Assembly: GCA_018713105.1 (NCBI GenBank)
Contig: DVFT01000056.1
Span: 1 to 46,319 of the forward strand
From: Candidatus Limivivens merdigallinarum
GTDB taxonomy: Bacteria; Bacillota; Clostridia; Lachnospirales; Lachnospiraceae
Length of the DNA stretch: 46,319 nucleotides
Direction: 5' to 3'
The position numbers were made by a program, and so were the translations under genes. Below the pieces are notes generated by a model. That model searched no databases, had not been told where the DNA came from, and worked only from the letters and a program-made list of their open reading frames with translations. Below are positions 15,771-23,647 of the stretch, piece by piece (the first letter of the stretch is position 1; each line of letters opens with the position of its first letter).

Positions 15771-17090
15771 ATGGGAAAATACGTTGTTTCAACAGAGAAA
15801 GAACAGCAGGAAATGCTGCGTTCCATCGGAATGGAGAGCTTTGAGGATCTCTTCGGACACATTCCGGAGGAAGTGAAGATCAAAGGGGAGCTGAACCTCC
15901 CACATGGGCGCTCCGAGCTGGAAACCTTTGCAAAGATGGAGGAGCTTTCCGAAGAAAACAAGGTATTCCGCCATATTTTCCGGGGAGCGGGCGCCTACAG
16001 CCATTATATTCCTTCTGCGGTGAAAAGCATTGTAGCAAAGGAAGAATTTGTCACCGCCTACACTCCCTATCAGGCGGAGATCAGCCAGGGGATCCTGCAG
16101 TCCATTTTTGAATATCAGACCATGATCTGTGAACTGACCGGCATGGAAGTATCCAACGCGTCCGTCTATGACGGGGCAAGCGCGGCGGCGGAAGCCACCG
16201 CTATGTGCCGGGAGCGGAAACGGAGCCGGGTTCTGGTATCAGCCACTGCAAATCCCGAGGTGATAAAGACCATCAAGACCTACTGCCATGGCAGCAATAC
16301 TCCGGTCACCGTGATCCCGGAGAAAGACGGGGAGATGGATTTGGATCTTTTGAAAGAAGCGCTGGATTCTGAGACGGCATGTCTCTATGTTCAGCAGCCT
16401 AATTTCTACGGGATCCTGGAGGACTGTGACAAGATCTGCGCCCTGGTTCATGAAAGCGGGGCAAAGCTTATCATGGGCACGAACCCCATCGCCCTTGGGA
16501 TTTTGAAGACCCCGGCAGAATACGGGGCAGACATCGCAGTCGGTGAGGGGCAGCCCTTGGGAATGCCGCTTTCTTTCGGCGGACCGTATCTGGGCTATAT
16601 GAGCACCACGAAAGCCATGGAGCGAAAGCTTCCGGGACGTATCGTGGGAGAAACCACGGACGCGGAAGGAAGGAGAGCCTTTGTGCTGACGCTCCAGGCG
16701 AGGGAGCAGCATATCCGACGGGAAAAAGCCAGCAGCAACATCTGTTCCAACGAAGCGCTGTGCGCCCTGACCGCATCCGTGTACTTAAGCGTGATGGGGA
16801 AGGAAGGGCTTCAAAAGGCTGCCAGGCAGTGTACGTCCAAAGCCCATTTCCTGCAAGGAAAGCTATCGGAAGCAGGGCTTACCCTGAAATATGAGAAGCC
16901 GTTTTTCCATGAGTTCGTCACCTGTACTCCGATTCCGGCAGGAGAGATCCTGGATAAGCTGGAGGAAGAAGGGATCCTTGGCGGACTGCCTATCGGTGAA
17001 AAAGAAATTCTCTGGTGTGCTACGGAGAAAAACACCAGGGAGGAGATGGAGAAAGTGGCAGTGCTGGTAAAGGAGGTGTGCGGAAGATGA
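15771..17090 (+). CDS. gcvPA: Glycine dehydrogenase (decarboxylating) subunit 1
   Basis: A 439-residue N-terminal half of the P protein, as found in Gram-positive bacteria that split it. Matching features are YVVSTEKEQQEMLRSIG, FRGAGAYSHYIPSAV, ASVYDGASAAAEA and the EGQPLGMPLSFGGPYLG block. With GcvPB it decarboxylates glycine and passes the aminomethyl group to GcvH. It lies 17 nt after gcvH and overlaps gcvPB by ATGA, so translation is coupled and the two subunits should be made in equal amounts. Confidence 0.97.
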   Translation: MGKYVVSTEKEQQEMLRSIGMESFEDLFGHIPEEVKIKGELNLPHGRSELETFAKMEELSEENKVFRHIFRGAGAYSHYIPSAVKSIVAKEEFVTAYTPYQAEISQGILQSIFEYQTMICELTGMEVSNASVYDGASAAAEATAMCRERKRSRVLVSATANPEVIKTIKTYCHGSNTPVTVIPEKDGEMDLDLLKEALDSETACLYVQQPNFYGILEDCDKICALVHESGAKLIMGTNPIALGILKTPAEYGADIAVGEGQPLGMPLSFGGPYLGYMSTTKAMERKLPGRIVGETTDAEGRRAFVLTLQAREQHIRREKASSNICSNEALCALTASVYLSVMGKEGLQKAARQCTSKAHFLQGKLSEAGLTLKYEKPFFHEFVTCTPIPAGEILDKLEEEGILGGLPIGEKEILWCATEKNTREEMEKVAVLVKEVCGR

Positions 17091-18511
17091 AACTGATTTT
17101 TGAAGAAAGCAGAGAAGGCAGAGGATGCAGCATCCTTCCTCCCTGTGATGTCCCCGAGGTATCGTTAGGGGAGTATGAGAGGAAACAAGAGCTCCATCTT
17201 CCGGAGCTGGCAGAGACGGATATCAGCCGTCACTATACCAAGCTGGCCAACAGGACCCACGGCGTGAACAATGGGTTCTATCCGTTAGGCTCCTGTACCA
17301 TGAAATACAATCCGAAGGTCAATGAGGAGATCGCTAGCCTTAAAGGTTTTACCGGGATCCATCCCCTTCAGCCGGAGCACACCGTCCAGGGATGCCTGAA
17401 GGTGCTGAAACTGGCGGAAGAGCTTCTCTGTGAGATTACCGGAATGGATGGAATGTCCTTCCAGCCGGCAGCAGGCGCTCACGGGGAATTCACCGGAATG
17501 CTTCTCATCAAGGCGTACCATGAGAGCCGCAATGACACCAAGAGGACCAAGATGATCGTGCCGGACTCCGCCCACGGGACCAATCCGGCGAGCGCTGCTA
17601 TGGCAGGTTTTACGGTGGTCAACGTTCCGTCCGGATCGGATGGCTGTGTGGACCTTGAAAAGCTTCGGGAAGCAGTGGGAGACGACACGGCAGGGTTGAT
17701 GCTGACCAATCCCAATACCGTCGGTCTTTTTGACAAAAATATCCTTGAGATTACAGAGATTATCCACAAGGCAGGCGGGCTGTGCTATTACGACGGCGCC
17801 AACTTAAATGCCGTGATGGGTCTGGTGCGTCCGGGCGATATGGGCTTCGACGTGATCCATCTGAATCTCCACAAGACATTCTCCACGCCTCACGGAGGAG
17901 GCGGACCAGGAAGCGGTCCCTGCGGATGCAAGGATTTCCTGATTCCGTTTCTGCCGGGCAAACGGGCAGAAGGGGAGGAGGTACTCTCCCTGGTGGGAAG
18001 TGAGAAATCCATTGGAAACGTCAAGGCATTCTATGGGAACTTCCTGGTGGTGGTCAAGGCATTGTCTTATATCCTGACACTGGGCAGGGAAGGAATCCCG
18101 GAAGCCGCAAAGAACGCGGTGCTGAATGCAAATTATATGATGTACCATCTGAAAGATCTTTACGATATGGCGTATGATGAGATCTGTATGCACGAATTTG
18201 TCATGGATCTCGGGCGCCTGAAGAAAGAGACGGGAGCGTCCGCCATGGATGTGGCAAAAGCGCTGTTGGATTACGGCATCCATCCGCCTACCATGTACTT
18301 CCCGCTGATCGTTCATGAAGCGCTGATGGTAGAGCCCACGGAGACGGAGTCCAGGGAGACTCTGGACGAAGCGATCCAGGCGTTTCGGGAGATTTATGAA
18401 ACGGCGACGAAAAACGCCGAAGAGCTCCATCAGTGCCCGAAGACGACGACCATCGGAAGACCGGATGAGGTCAAGGCAGCACGCCATCCCGTGCTTCGGG
18501 CAGAGCTATGA
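17087..18511 (+). CDS. gcvPB: Glycine dehydrogenase (decarboxylating) subunit 2
   Basis: 474 residues from ATG 17087, which overlaps the gcvPA stop; an upstream in-frame ATG at 17015 lies inside gcvPA and would add unrelated sequence. This subunit holds the pyridoxal phosphate site: Lys263 in NLHKTFSTPHGGGGPG. Other family blocks are FYPLGSCTMKYNPK, QPAAGAHGEFTGM and PDSAHGTNPASAAM. It catalyses glycine decarboxylation together with GcvPA. Its stop overlaps the start of lplA by ATGA. Confidence 0.97.
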   Translation: MKLIFEESREGRGCSILPPCDVPEVSLGEYERKQELHLPELAETDISRHYTKLANRTHGVNNGFYPLGSCTMKYNPKVNEEIASLKGFTGIHPLQPEHTVQGCLKVLKLAEELLCEITGMDGMSFQPAAGAHGEFTGMLLIKAYHESRNDTKRTKMIVPDSAHGTNPASAAMAGFTVVNVPSGSDGCVDLEKLREAVGDDTAGLMLTNPNTVGLFDKNILEITEIIHKAGGLCYYDGANLNAVMGLVRPGDMGFDVIHLNLHKTFSTPHGGGGPGSGPCGCKDFLIPFLPGKRAEGEEVLSLVGSEKSIGNVKAFYGNFLVVVKALSYILTLGREGIPEAAKNAVLNANYMMYHLKDLYDMAYDEICMHEFVMDLGRLKKETGASAMDVAKALLDYGIHPPTMYFPLIVHEALMVEPTETESRETLDEAIQAFREIYETATKNAEELHQCPKTTTIGRPDEVKAARHPVLRAEL

Positions 18512-19521
18512 TTAACAGGACTACCACCCTGATCACCGGAGAGCAGAATCCGTATTGGAACCTGGCTTTGGAAGAGCAGCTGCTCAAGGGGGTGCTGCCC
18601 TCAGAGTGCATTTTGTACCTTTGGCAGAACCGCAATACCGTGGTCATCGGCAGAAACCAGAATGCCTGGAGAGAATGCCGGGTGGAAGCCTTAAAGGAGG
18701 CGGGAGGCTTTCTGGCACGGCGCTTTTCCGGCGGTGGGGCGGTCTATCACGACAGCGGAAATCTGAATTTTACCTTTGTGGCACACAAGGAGGATTATGA
18801 CGAGGACAAGCAGCTTCTGGTGATCCAGAAAGCTCTGGAGAAATTCGGGCTCAAAACGGAAAAGACCGGAAGGAATGACCTGGTCTGTGAAGGCAGAAAA
18901 TTTTCAGGAAATGCCTTTTATCACCAGGGGGACGTAGACTGCCATCACGGAACGCTGCTTTTGGACGTCAATACGGAGAAGATGCAGGAATTCCTCCATG
19001 TATCCGAGAAAAAGCTGAAGTCCAAAGGAGTGCAGTCGGTGAAAAGCCGGGTGGTCAACTTAAAGGAATTGTGTCCCCAGATGACGCTGGAGCTTCTGGA
19101 AGAGAACCTTTTCAAAGCGTTTCAAGAGGTTTACGGCTGTGCGCCCAAGCCTCTTTTGGAAACGCGGATCGATTGGGCGAAAGTTAAGGAGAGGGCAGAG
19201 TTTCTCTCCTCCTGGGAATGGCTGTATGGGCGGAAAATTCCGTTCCAGACAGAATGGACAGACCGTTTTTCCTGGGGGGAAATCCAGATCCAGGCTGCGG
19301 TGGATGAAGGGATCATCCGGGATGTGCAGATCTATACCGATGCGATGGCTTTGGAGTTTGTGGAGCCTCTCAAGAACGGGCTGACAGGACAGCCATACGG
19401 AGAAACTGCCATGGAGAAGGCGCTGGATACGGCAATGGATGCGGGGGGGAAGGATCTTGAGGCATTGATGGCGCCTTCCATGAGGGAGGATTTGATCCAG
19501 CTTTGGAAAGCACATGTATAG
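18508..19521 (+). CDS. lplA: Lipoate-protein ligase A
   Basis: A 337-residue ligase of the BPL/LplA family. N-terminal motifs are NPYWNLALEEQLL, LWQNRNTVVIGRNQN, RRFSGGGAVYHDSGNLNFTF and GRNDLVCEGRKFSGNAF, which form the lipoyl-AMP site. The C-terminal accessory domain is present (about residues 250-337). It uses ATP to attach free lipoate to the H protein Lys63. Placement directly after gcvPB shows it serves this pathway. It overlaps gcvPB by 4 nt. Confidence 0.95.
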   Translation: MINRTTTLITGEQNPYWNLALEEQLLKGVLPSECILYLWQNRNTVVIGRNQNAWRECRVEALKEAGGFLARRFSGGGAVYHDSGNLNFTFVAHKEDYDEDKQLLVIQKALEKFGLKTEKTGRNDLVCEGRKFSGNAFYHQGDVDCHHGTLLLDVNTEKMQEFLHVSEKKLKSKGVQSVKSRVVNLKELCPQMTLELLEENLFKAFQEVYGCAPKPLLETRIDWAKVKERAEFLSSWEWLYGRKIPFQTEWTDRFSWGEIQIQAAVDEGIIRDVQIYTDAMALEFVEPLKNGLTGQPYGETAMEKALDTAMDAGGKDLEALMAPSMREDLIQLWKAHV

Positions 19522-19589
19522 GAGACTGCTATGCACATAGGATGTAGCTATGATGGATCAGACATTCATAAGAAGACGAGGAGAACGGC

Positions 19590-20987
19590 ATGATGGGAGC
19601 ATACTATGATTTGATCGTCATCGGCGGAGGACCGGCAGGCTATACGGCTGCCGCCGAAGGCGCAAAAAAGGGAATGAAGGCGGCGCTGATCGAGCGTAAG
19701 GCGATCGGAGGCACCTGCCTGAACGAAGGCTGCATTCCCACAAAGACACTGATGCACTGCACAGAGCTTTACCGGGAAGTGAAAGCTGGAGAGGGCATCG
19801 GGCTTTACGCAAAAGAGCTTTCCTGCGACATGGGGAAGCTTCAGGACTACAAAGAAGGCGTGATCGGAGAGCTTCAGAAAGGCATCGGCATAATGCTGAA
19901 GCAGAACAAGGTGACCGTATATGAGGGTACAGGACAGATCGTGGAGGTTCCGGAACCGGGAGAGGATTCGGGGAAGATCAAGGTGCAGGTCGGCGACGAA
20001 GTTTTGGAAGCCGGGAAGGTGCTGATTTCCACCGGCTCTGTTCCCATGAAGCTTCCGATCCCCGGCATGGATCTGGAGGGCGTGCTGGACAGCACCAGAA
20101 TGCTGTCGGAAAGGACGATCCCGAAGAGCCTTTTGATCATCGGAGGAGGAGTCATCGGTGTGGAGTTTGCCACCGTCTATCATGCCCTGGGCTGCAAGGT
20201 CACCATCGTGGAGGCATTGGATAAGATCCTCGCGGGGCTGGACCGGGAGATTTCCCAGAGTATGAAGATGCAGTTCAAGAAAATGGGGATTGAGGTTCAC
20301 ACGGGCGCGCGCGTAAAGGAAATCCGGAAGGAAGAGGAATTGTGCTGTACCTTTGTGGAAAAAGAGCAGGAAATTTCCATTTCCTGTGAAAAAATCCTGG
20401 TGGCAGCGGGAAGAAGAGCCGATACCAGCGGTCTTTTGGGAGAAGGGATCTCCCTTGAGATGGAGAAGGGAAGGATCCTGGTGGATGAAACCTTTAAGAC
20501 CAGCATCCCCGGAATCTACGCAGTGGGGGACGTGATCGGCGGAATCCAGCTGGCGCATGTGGCAGAGGCGGAGGCGATCAACACAGTCTGCGCAATGAAC
20601 GGGACTGCCTCTCGGATGAACCTGAAGCTGGTTCCCTCCTGCATCTATACCAGCCCGGAGATCGCATCGGTGGGAATGACGGCAGATGAGGCGAAGGCAG
20701 CAGGGATCGAAGCGGTTTCCGCGAAATATCTCACCTCAGCCAACGGCAAATCCGTCCTTTCCGGACAGGAACGGGGATTTGTCAAGCTGGTGGCGGAAAA
20801 GTCCACCGGAAGGCTGCTTGGCGCGCAGCTATTCTGCGCCCGGGCGACCGACATGATCTCAGAGCTTTCCGCAGCCATCGCAGAGGAGATGACCGTGCAG
20901 AAGCTGTCCGGTGTCATTCATCCCCATCCTACGTTCAGCGAAGCGATTTGGGAGGCAGCAAGACTGACAGCAGAAAAAACCTATTGA
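19590..20987 (+). CDS. lpdA: Dihydrolipoyl dehydrogenase (glycine cleavage L protein)
   Basis: A 465-residue class I pyridine nucleotide-disulfide oxidoreductase. It has the N-terminal FAD motif GGGPAGYTAAAEGAKKG, the redox pair C43/C48 in GGTCLNEGCIPTK, the NAD motif GGGVIGVEFATVYHALGC, and the C-terminal HPHPTFSE catalytic His-Glu. There is no N-terminal lipoyl domain. It reoxidises dihydrolipoyl-GcvH using NAD+. GAGGAG lies before the first of two adjacent ATGs (19590, 19593). The TGA stop overlaps a TTGACA promoter element for lon. Confidence 0.96.
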   Translation: MMGAYYDLIVIGGGPAGYTAAAEGAKKGMKAALIERKAIGGTCLNEGCIPTKTLMHCTELYREVKAGEGIGLYAKELSCDMGKLQDYKEGVIGELQKGIGIMLKQNKVTVYEGTGQIVEVPEPGEDSGKIKVQVGDEVLEAGKVLISTGSVPMKLPIPGMDLEGVLDSTRMLSERTIPKSLLIIGGGVIGVEFATVYHALGCKVTIVEALDKILAGLDREISQSMKMQFKKMGIEVHTGARVKEIRKEEELCCTFVEKEQEISISCEKILVAAGRRADTSGLLGEGISLEMEKGRILVDETFKTSIPGIYAVGDVIGGIQLAHVAEAEAINTVCAMNGTASRMNLKLVPSCIYTSPEIASVGMTADEAKAAGIEAVSAKYLTSANGKSVLSGQERGFVKLVAEKSTGRLLGAQLFCARATDMISELSAAIAEEMTVQKLSGVIHPHPTFSEAIWEAARLTAEKTY

Positions 20988-21012
20988 CATCCTGTGCTTT
21001 TTATGCTACTTT
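20984..21012 (+). promoter_or_regulatory. Candidate sigmaA promoter for lon
   Basis: TTGACA (20984-20989) and TACTTT (21007-21012) spaced by 17 bp. The -35 overlaps the lpdA stop codon. The transcript would pass a hairpin (21039-21072) and the CIRCE element before the ATG. Confidence 0.55.
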
Positions 21013-21038
21013 TTACATAGTAACGCAGTGTCAAACAG

Positions 21039-21080
21039 AGGCGAATAAAACCTGTAGCTGTTTTATTCGCCTTCTCTTTA
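21039..21080 (+). terminator. Hairpin between lpdA and lon
   Basis: AGGCGAATAAAAC (21039-21051) and GTTTTATTCGCCT (21060-21072) form a perfect 13-bp stem with an 8-nt loop, followed by TCTCTTTA. It can end the gcv operon. It also sits in the possible lon leader, so partial attenuation of lon is possible. Confidence 0.65.
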
Positions 21081-21088
21081 CAGAGAGA

Positions 21089-21115
21089 TTAGCACTCACC
21101 TCAACTGAGTGCTAA
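21089..21115 (+). promoter_or_regulatory. CIRCE operator (HrcA binding site)
   Basis: TTAGCACTC, 9 nt, GAGTGCTAA: the exact consensus inverted repeat of CIRCE. HrcA represses heat-shock genes through this site, classically groESL and dnaK. Here it lies 18 bp before the lon start codon, so lon should be part of the HrcA regulon. Confidence 0.93.
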
Positions 21116-21133
21116 CAAGAAAGGGGAATTCCT

Positions 21134-23422
21134 ATGATTATCAGACCAGTTTACAATATATTGCTTTTGCCGGACGTGGCTTATTATTTCAAGAAGGATT
21201 TTTTCAGCGATTCCGATGCCAAGGAGCTGAAGGAAGGCAATGAGATTTTGTTTGCCATTCTGAAAAATGAGAAGTCTGATGGAGAATACACGACGGAGGA
21301 TTTCGAGCCCATCGGCGTATCCGCCAGGATCGAAGGGAATGGCGAGGGGGAGAATGTTCAGGTTCGCACTGTGGAGAGAGTGGATATCTCCGATTTGGAA
21401 ATCGTAAATGGCAGGATACAGGCGACAGCCACAATCCGTCCGGAGGTCAATGACCTGAGTGAAGGAGAGGAGAAGGAACTGTTCGGACAGCTGAAAGAAT
21501 CCCTGCTGAAATTCGTCCAGGGATACCAGTGGGGAATCTGGGCGAGGAGCTTCATTCTGCAGAGAAGGAATATGTATGAGATGATCTGTGCGCTGTCTGA
21601 TTATCTGCAGCTGGATCCAGAGCAGAAGTACGAGATCCTGGCAATGGATTCCAGGAAGGACCGCTGCTTAAGGATCATGGATGTGATTCAGGAGTTCATT
21701 GAGATTGCCAAGGTTTCTGAGGAGGCGCAGACGGCACAGAAGGATGACCATGAGCAGATGTATCGGGAGGCAGCGCTGAAAAAACAGATCGATTACCTTC
21801 AGCGGGAGCTGGATGAGATGCATCCGGAGAACATCTCAGACGTGCGGAAATTCGAGAAGAAGATCGAGAAATCCGGCATGAACAAGGAAGCGAAGCGGGA
21901 AGCGGAAAAGGTCTTAAACCGTATGAAGCAGGAGGGGAAGGAGAGCCATGAGTATGGAATGCTCTATGACTACCTGGACTTCGTGACGAGTCTCTCCTGG
22001 AAGGCGCCCCGAGTATCCAAGATCGATCTGAAAAAGGCGGAGGAGATCCTGGATGAAGATCATTACGGGCTGAAAAAGGTGAAGGAGAGGATCATCCAGC
22101 AGCTTGCCGTGATGGCGCTGAACAAAAAGCAGTACGGCTCCATCCTGCTCTTTGTGGGCGCTCCCGGCACCGGCAAGACCAGCATCGGTCAGAGTATCGC
22201 CAGGGCGCTGAACCGGGAGTATGTGCGGATCAGTCTCGGCGGCATCCGGGACGAGGCAGAGATCCGGGGACACCGGAGAACCTACATTGGGGCGATGCCC
22301 GGAAGGATCATGGAGGGAATGAAGCGCAGCGGTGTTTCCAATCCTGTGATGATCCTGGATGAGGTGGACAAGCTGGCGAAGGACTACGGCGGAGATCCTG
22401 CCAGCGCCCTTCTGGAAGTCCTGGATCCGGAACAGAATAGTACCTTCACGGATCACTACATGAATGTTCCCTACGATCTGTCCAACGTCCTGTTCGTATG
22501 TACGGCAAACACGACGGATACCATTCCGGAACCGCTGCTGAACCGTATGGAAGTCATCAACTTCCCGGGATACACGGCAGTGGAGAAGTATCACATTGCG
22601 AGACGCCATCTGATCCCGAAGGCGCTGAAGGCGACGGGAATCAAGGAGAAGCAGCTCTCTGTCACAGACGGAGCTATCCGCAGGATGATCGAGGAGTATA
22701 CCATGGAATCCGGTGTGCGTAATCTGAAGAAATGCATTGATACGCTGTGCCGGACGGCAGCCGTGAAGCTGGTGAAGAACGAGCAGGCGAGCCTTGAGGT
22801 GACAGAAAAGAATCTTTCCGACTATCTGGGAAGAAAGCAGCTCCACCATGACAGCAAGCTGAAAGAAAAGATTCCAGGCGTGGTGACAGGGCTTGCATGG
22901 ACCCAGGCGGGAGGCGAGATCCTCTTTATCGAGACGAAGCTCACCAGGGGAGACGGCAAGGTGCTGATCACCGGGCAGCTGGGGGATGTGATGAAGGAGT
23001 CCGTACAGATTGCCCTGACGTTGGTCAAAGCCCTTTATCCGGAGGAGACAGAGGTCTTGAAAGATCACGACCTCCATATCCATGTACCGGCAGGAGCTGT
23101 GCCGAAAGACGGACCGTCAGCAGGCATCACCCTGGTAACCGCCTTGTCTTCCCTGGTCACCGGGAAAGCGGTGGATCCTGACTATGCCATGACCGGTGAG
23201 GTATCCCTGCGGGGAGGCGTGATGCCCATCGGAGGACTGCCGGAGAAATTGATGGCAGCCCAGAGGGCAGGCATCACCAAGGTATTCATCCCCAAGGAAA
23301 ATGTGGAAGATCTGGAGGATGTGGCAGACGAGGTCAAGGAAAAACTGGAGATCATTCCGGTGGAACGGGTAACCGATGTGCTAAAGCGGGTGCTGGACGA
23401 AAACACAAAAACTCCGCAATAA
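21134..23422 (+). CDS. lon: ATP-dependent Lon protease
   Basis: A 762-residue LonA-type protease, slightly shorter than usual because of a compact N-terminal substrate domain (1-200). A coiled coil lies at about 215-270. The AAA+ module has Walker A GAPGTGKT (residues 342-349) and Walker B MILDEVDK. The protease domain carries Ser662 in PKDGPSAG and Lys705 in GLPEKLMAA, the Lon catalytic dyad. It degrades misfolded and regulatory proteins in the cytoplasm. AAGGGG precedes the ATG. The perfect CIRCE element upstream indicates heat-shock control through HrcA. Confidence 0.96.
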   Translation: MIIRPVYNILLLPDVAYYFKKDFFSDSDAKELKEGNEILFAILKNEKSDGEYTTEDFEPIGVSARIEGNGEGENVQVRTVERVDISDLEIVNGRIQATATIRPEVNDLSEGEEKELFGQLKESLLKFVQGYQWGIWARSFILQRRNMYEMICALSDYLQLDPEQKYEILAMDSRKDRCLRIMDVIQEFIEIAKVSEEAQTAQKDDHEQMYREAALKKQIDYLQRELDEMHPENISDVRKFEKKIEKSGMNKEAKREAEKVLNRMKQEGKESHEYGMLYDYLDFVTSLSWKAPRVSKIDLKKAEEILDEDHYGLKKVKERIIQQLAVMALNKKQYGSILLFVGAPGTGKTSIGQSIARALNREYVRISLGGIRDEAEIRGHRRTYIGAMPGRIMEGMKRSGVSNPVMILDEVDKLAKDYGGDPASALLEVLDPEQNSTFTDHYMNVPYDLSNVLFVCTANTTDTIPEPLLNRMEVINFPGYTAVEKYHIARRHLIPKALKATGIKEKQLSVTDGAIRRMIEEYTMESGVRNLKKCIDTLCRTAAVKLVKNEQASLEVTEKNLSDYLGRKQLHHDSKLKEKIPGVVTGLAWTQAGGEILFIETKLTRGDGKVLITGQLGDVMKESVQIALTLVKALYPEETEVLKDHDLHIHVPAGAVPKDGPSAGITLVTALSSLVTGKAVDPDYAMTGEVSLRGGVMPIGGLPEKLMAAQRAGITKVFIPKENVEDLEDVADEVKEKLEIIPVERVTDVLKRVLDENTKTPQ

Positions 23423-23429
23423 ACAAAAG

Positions 23430-23467
23430 AAGGAGACGATCGGGAAATGCCGATGGTCTCTTTTTTG
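23430..23467 (+). terminator. Intrinsic terminator after lon
   Basis: GGAGAC-GATCGG pairs with CCGATGGTCTC around GAAATG with one small bulge, followed by TTTTTT (23461-23466). It lies a few bases after the lon stop. Confidence 0.8.
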
Positions 23468-23486
23468 TTGAAGCCGGAAAAGTTTA

Positions 23487-23583
23487 TTTCCGCGGGCAAC
23501 GAGCCAAACGGACATGCTTGCATGTCCACTTGGCGACTGCCGCGAGGGTCAAATACCCCGTAGCTTGCTGCGGGGTATTTGAC
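23487..23583. repeat. Double palindromic repeat after the lon terminator
   Basis: First hairpin: GCCAA-AC-GGACATG (23503-23516) with CATGTCC-AC-TTGGC (23521-23534), closed by CCGCGGGC/GCCGCG ends. Second: GTCAAATACCCCG (23548-23560) with CGGGGTATTTGAC (23571-23583), a perfect 13-bp stem. It sits between the lon terminator and the helicase promoter. Its first core resembles the region at 13288-13315. Confidence 0.75.
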
Positions 23584-23612
23584 TTGACGAAGAATTCCCT
23601 ACGGACTATACT
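23584..23612 (+). promoter_or_regulatory. SigmaA-type promoter for the SNF2 helicase
   Basis: TTGACG (23584-23589), 17 bp, TATACT (23607-23612), directly adjoining the palindromic repeat and 36 bp before the ATG. Confidence 0.75.
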
Positions 23613-23647
23613 AAATCCATAGTAAGAGAGAGTACGGAGGAAAAACG

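Noticed and set aside
21914-23083. 389-codon minus-strand frame
   Set aside because: Antisense shadow of lon with no ribosome site or recognisable family.
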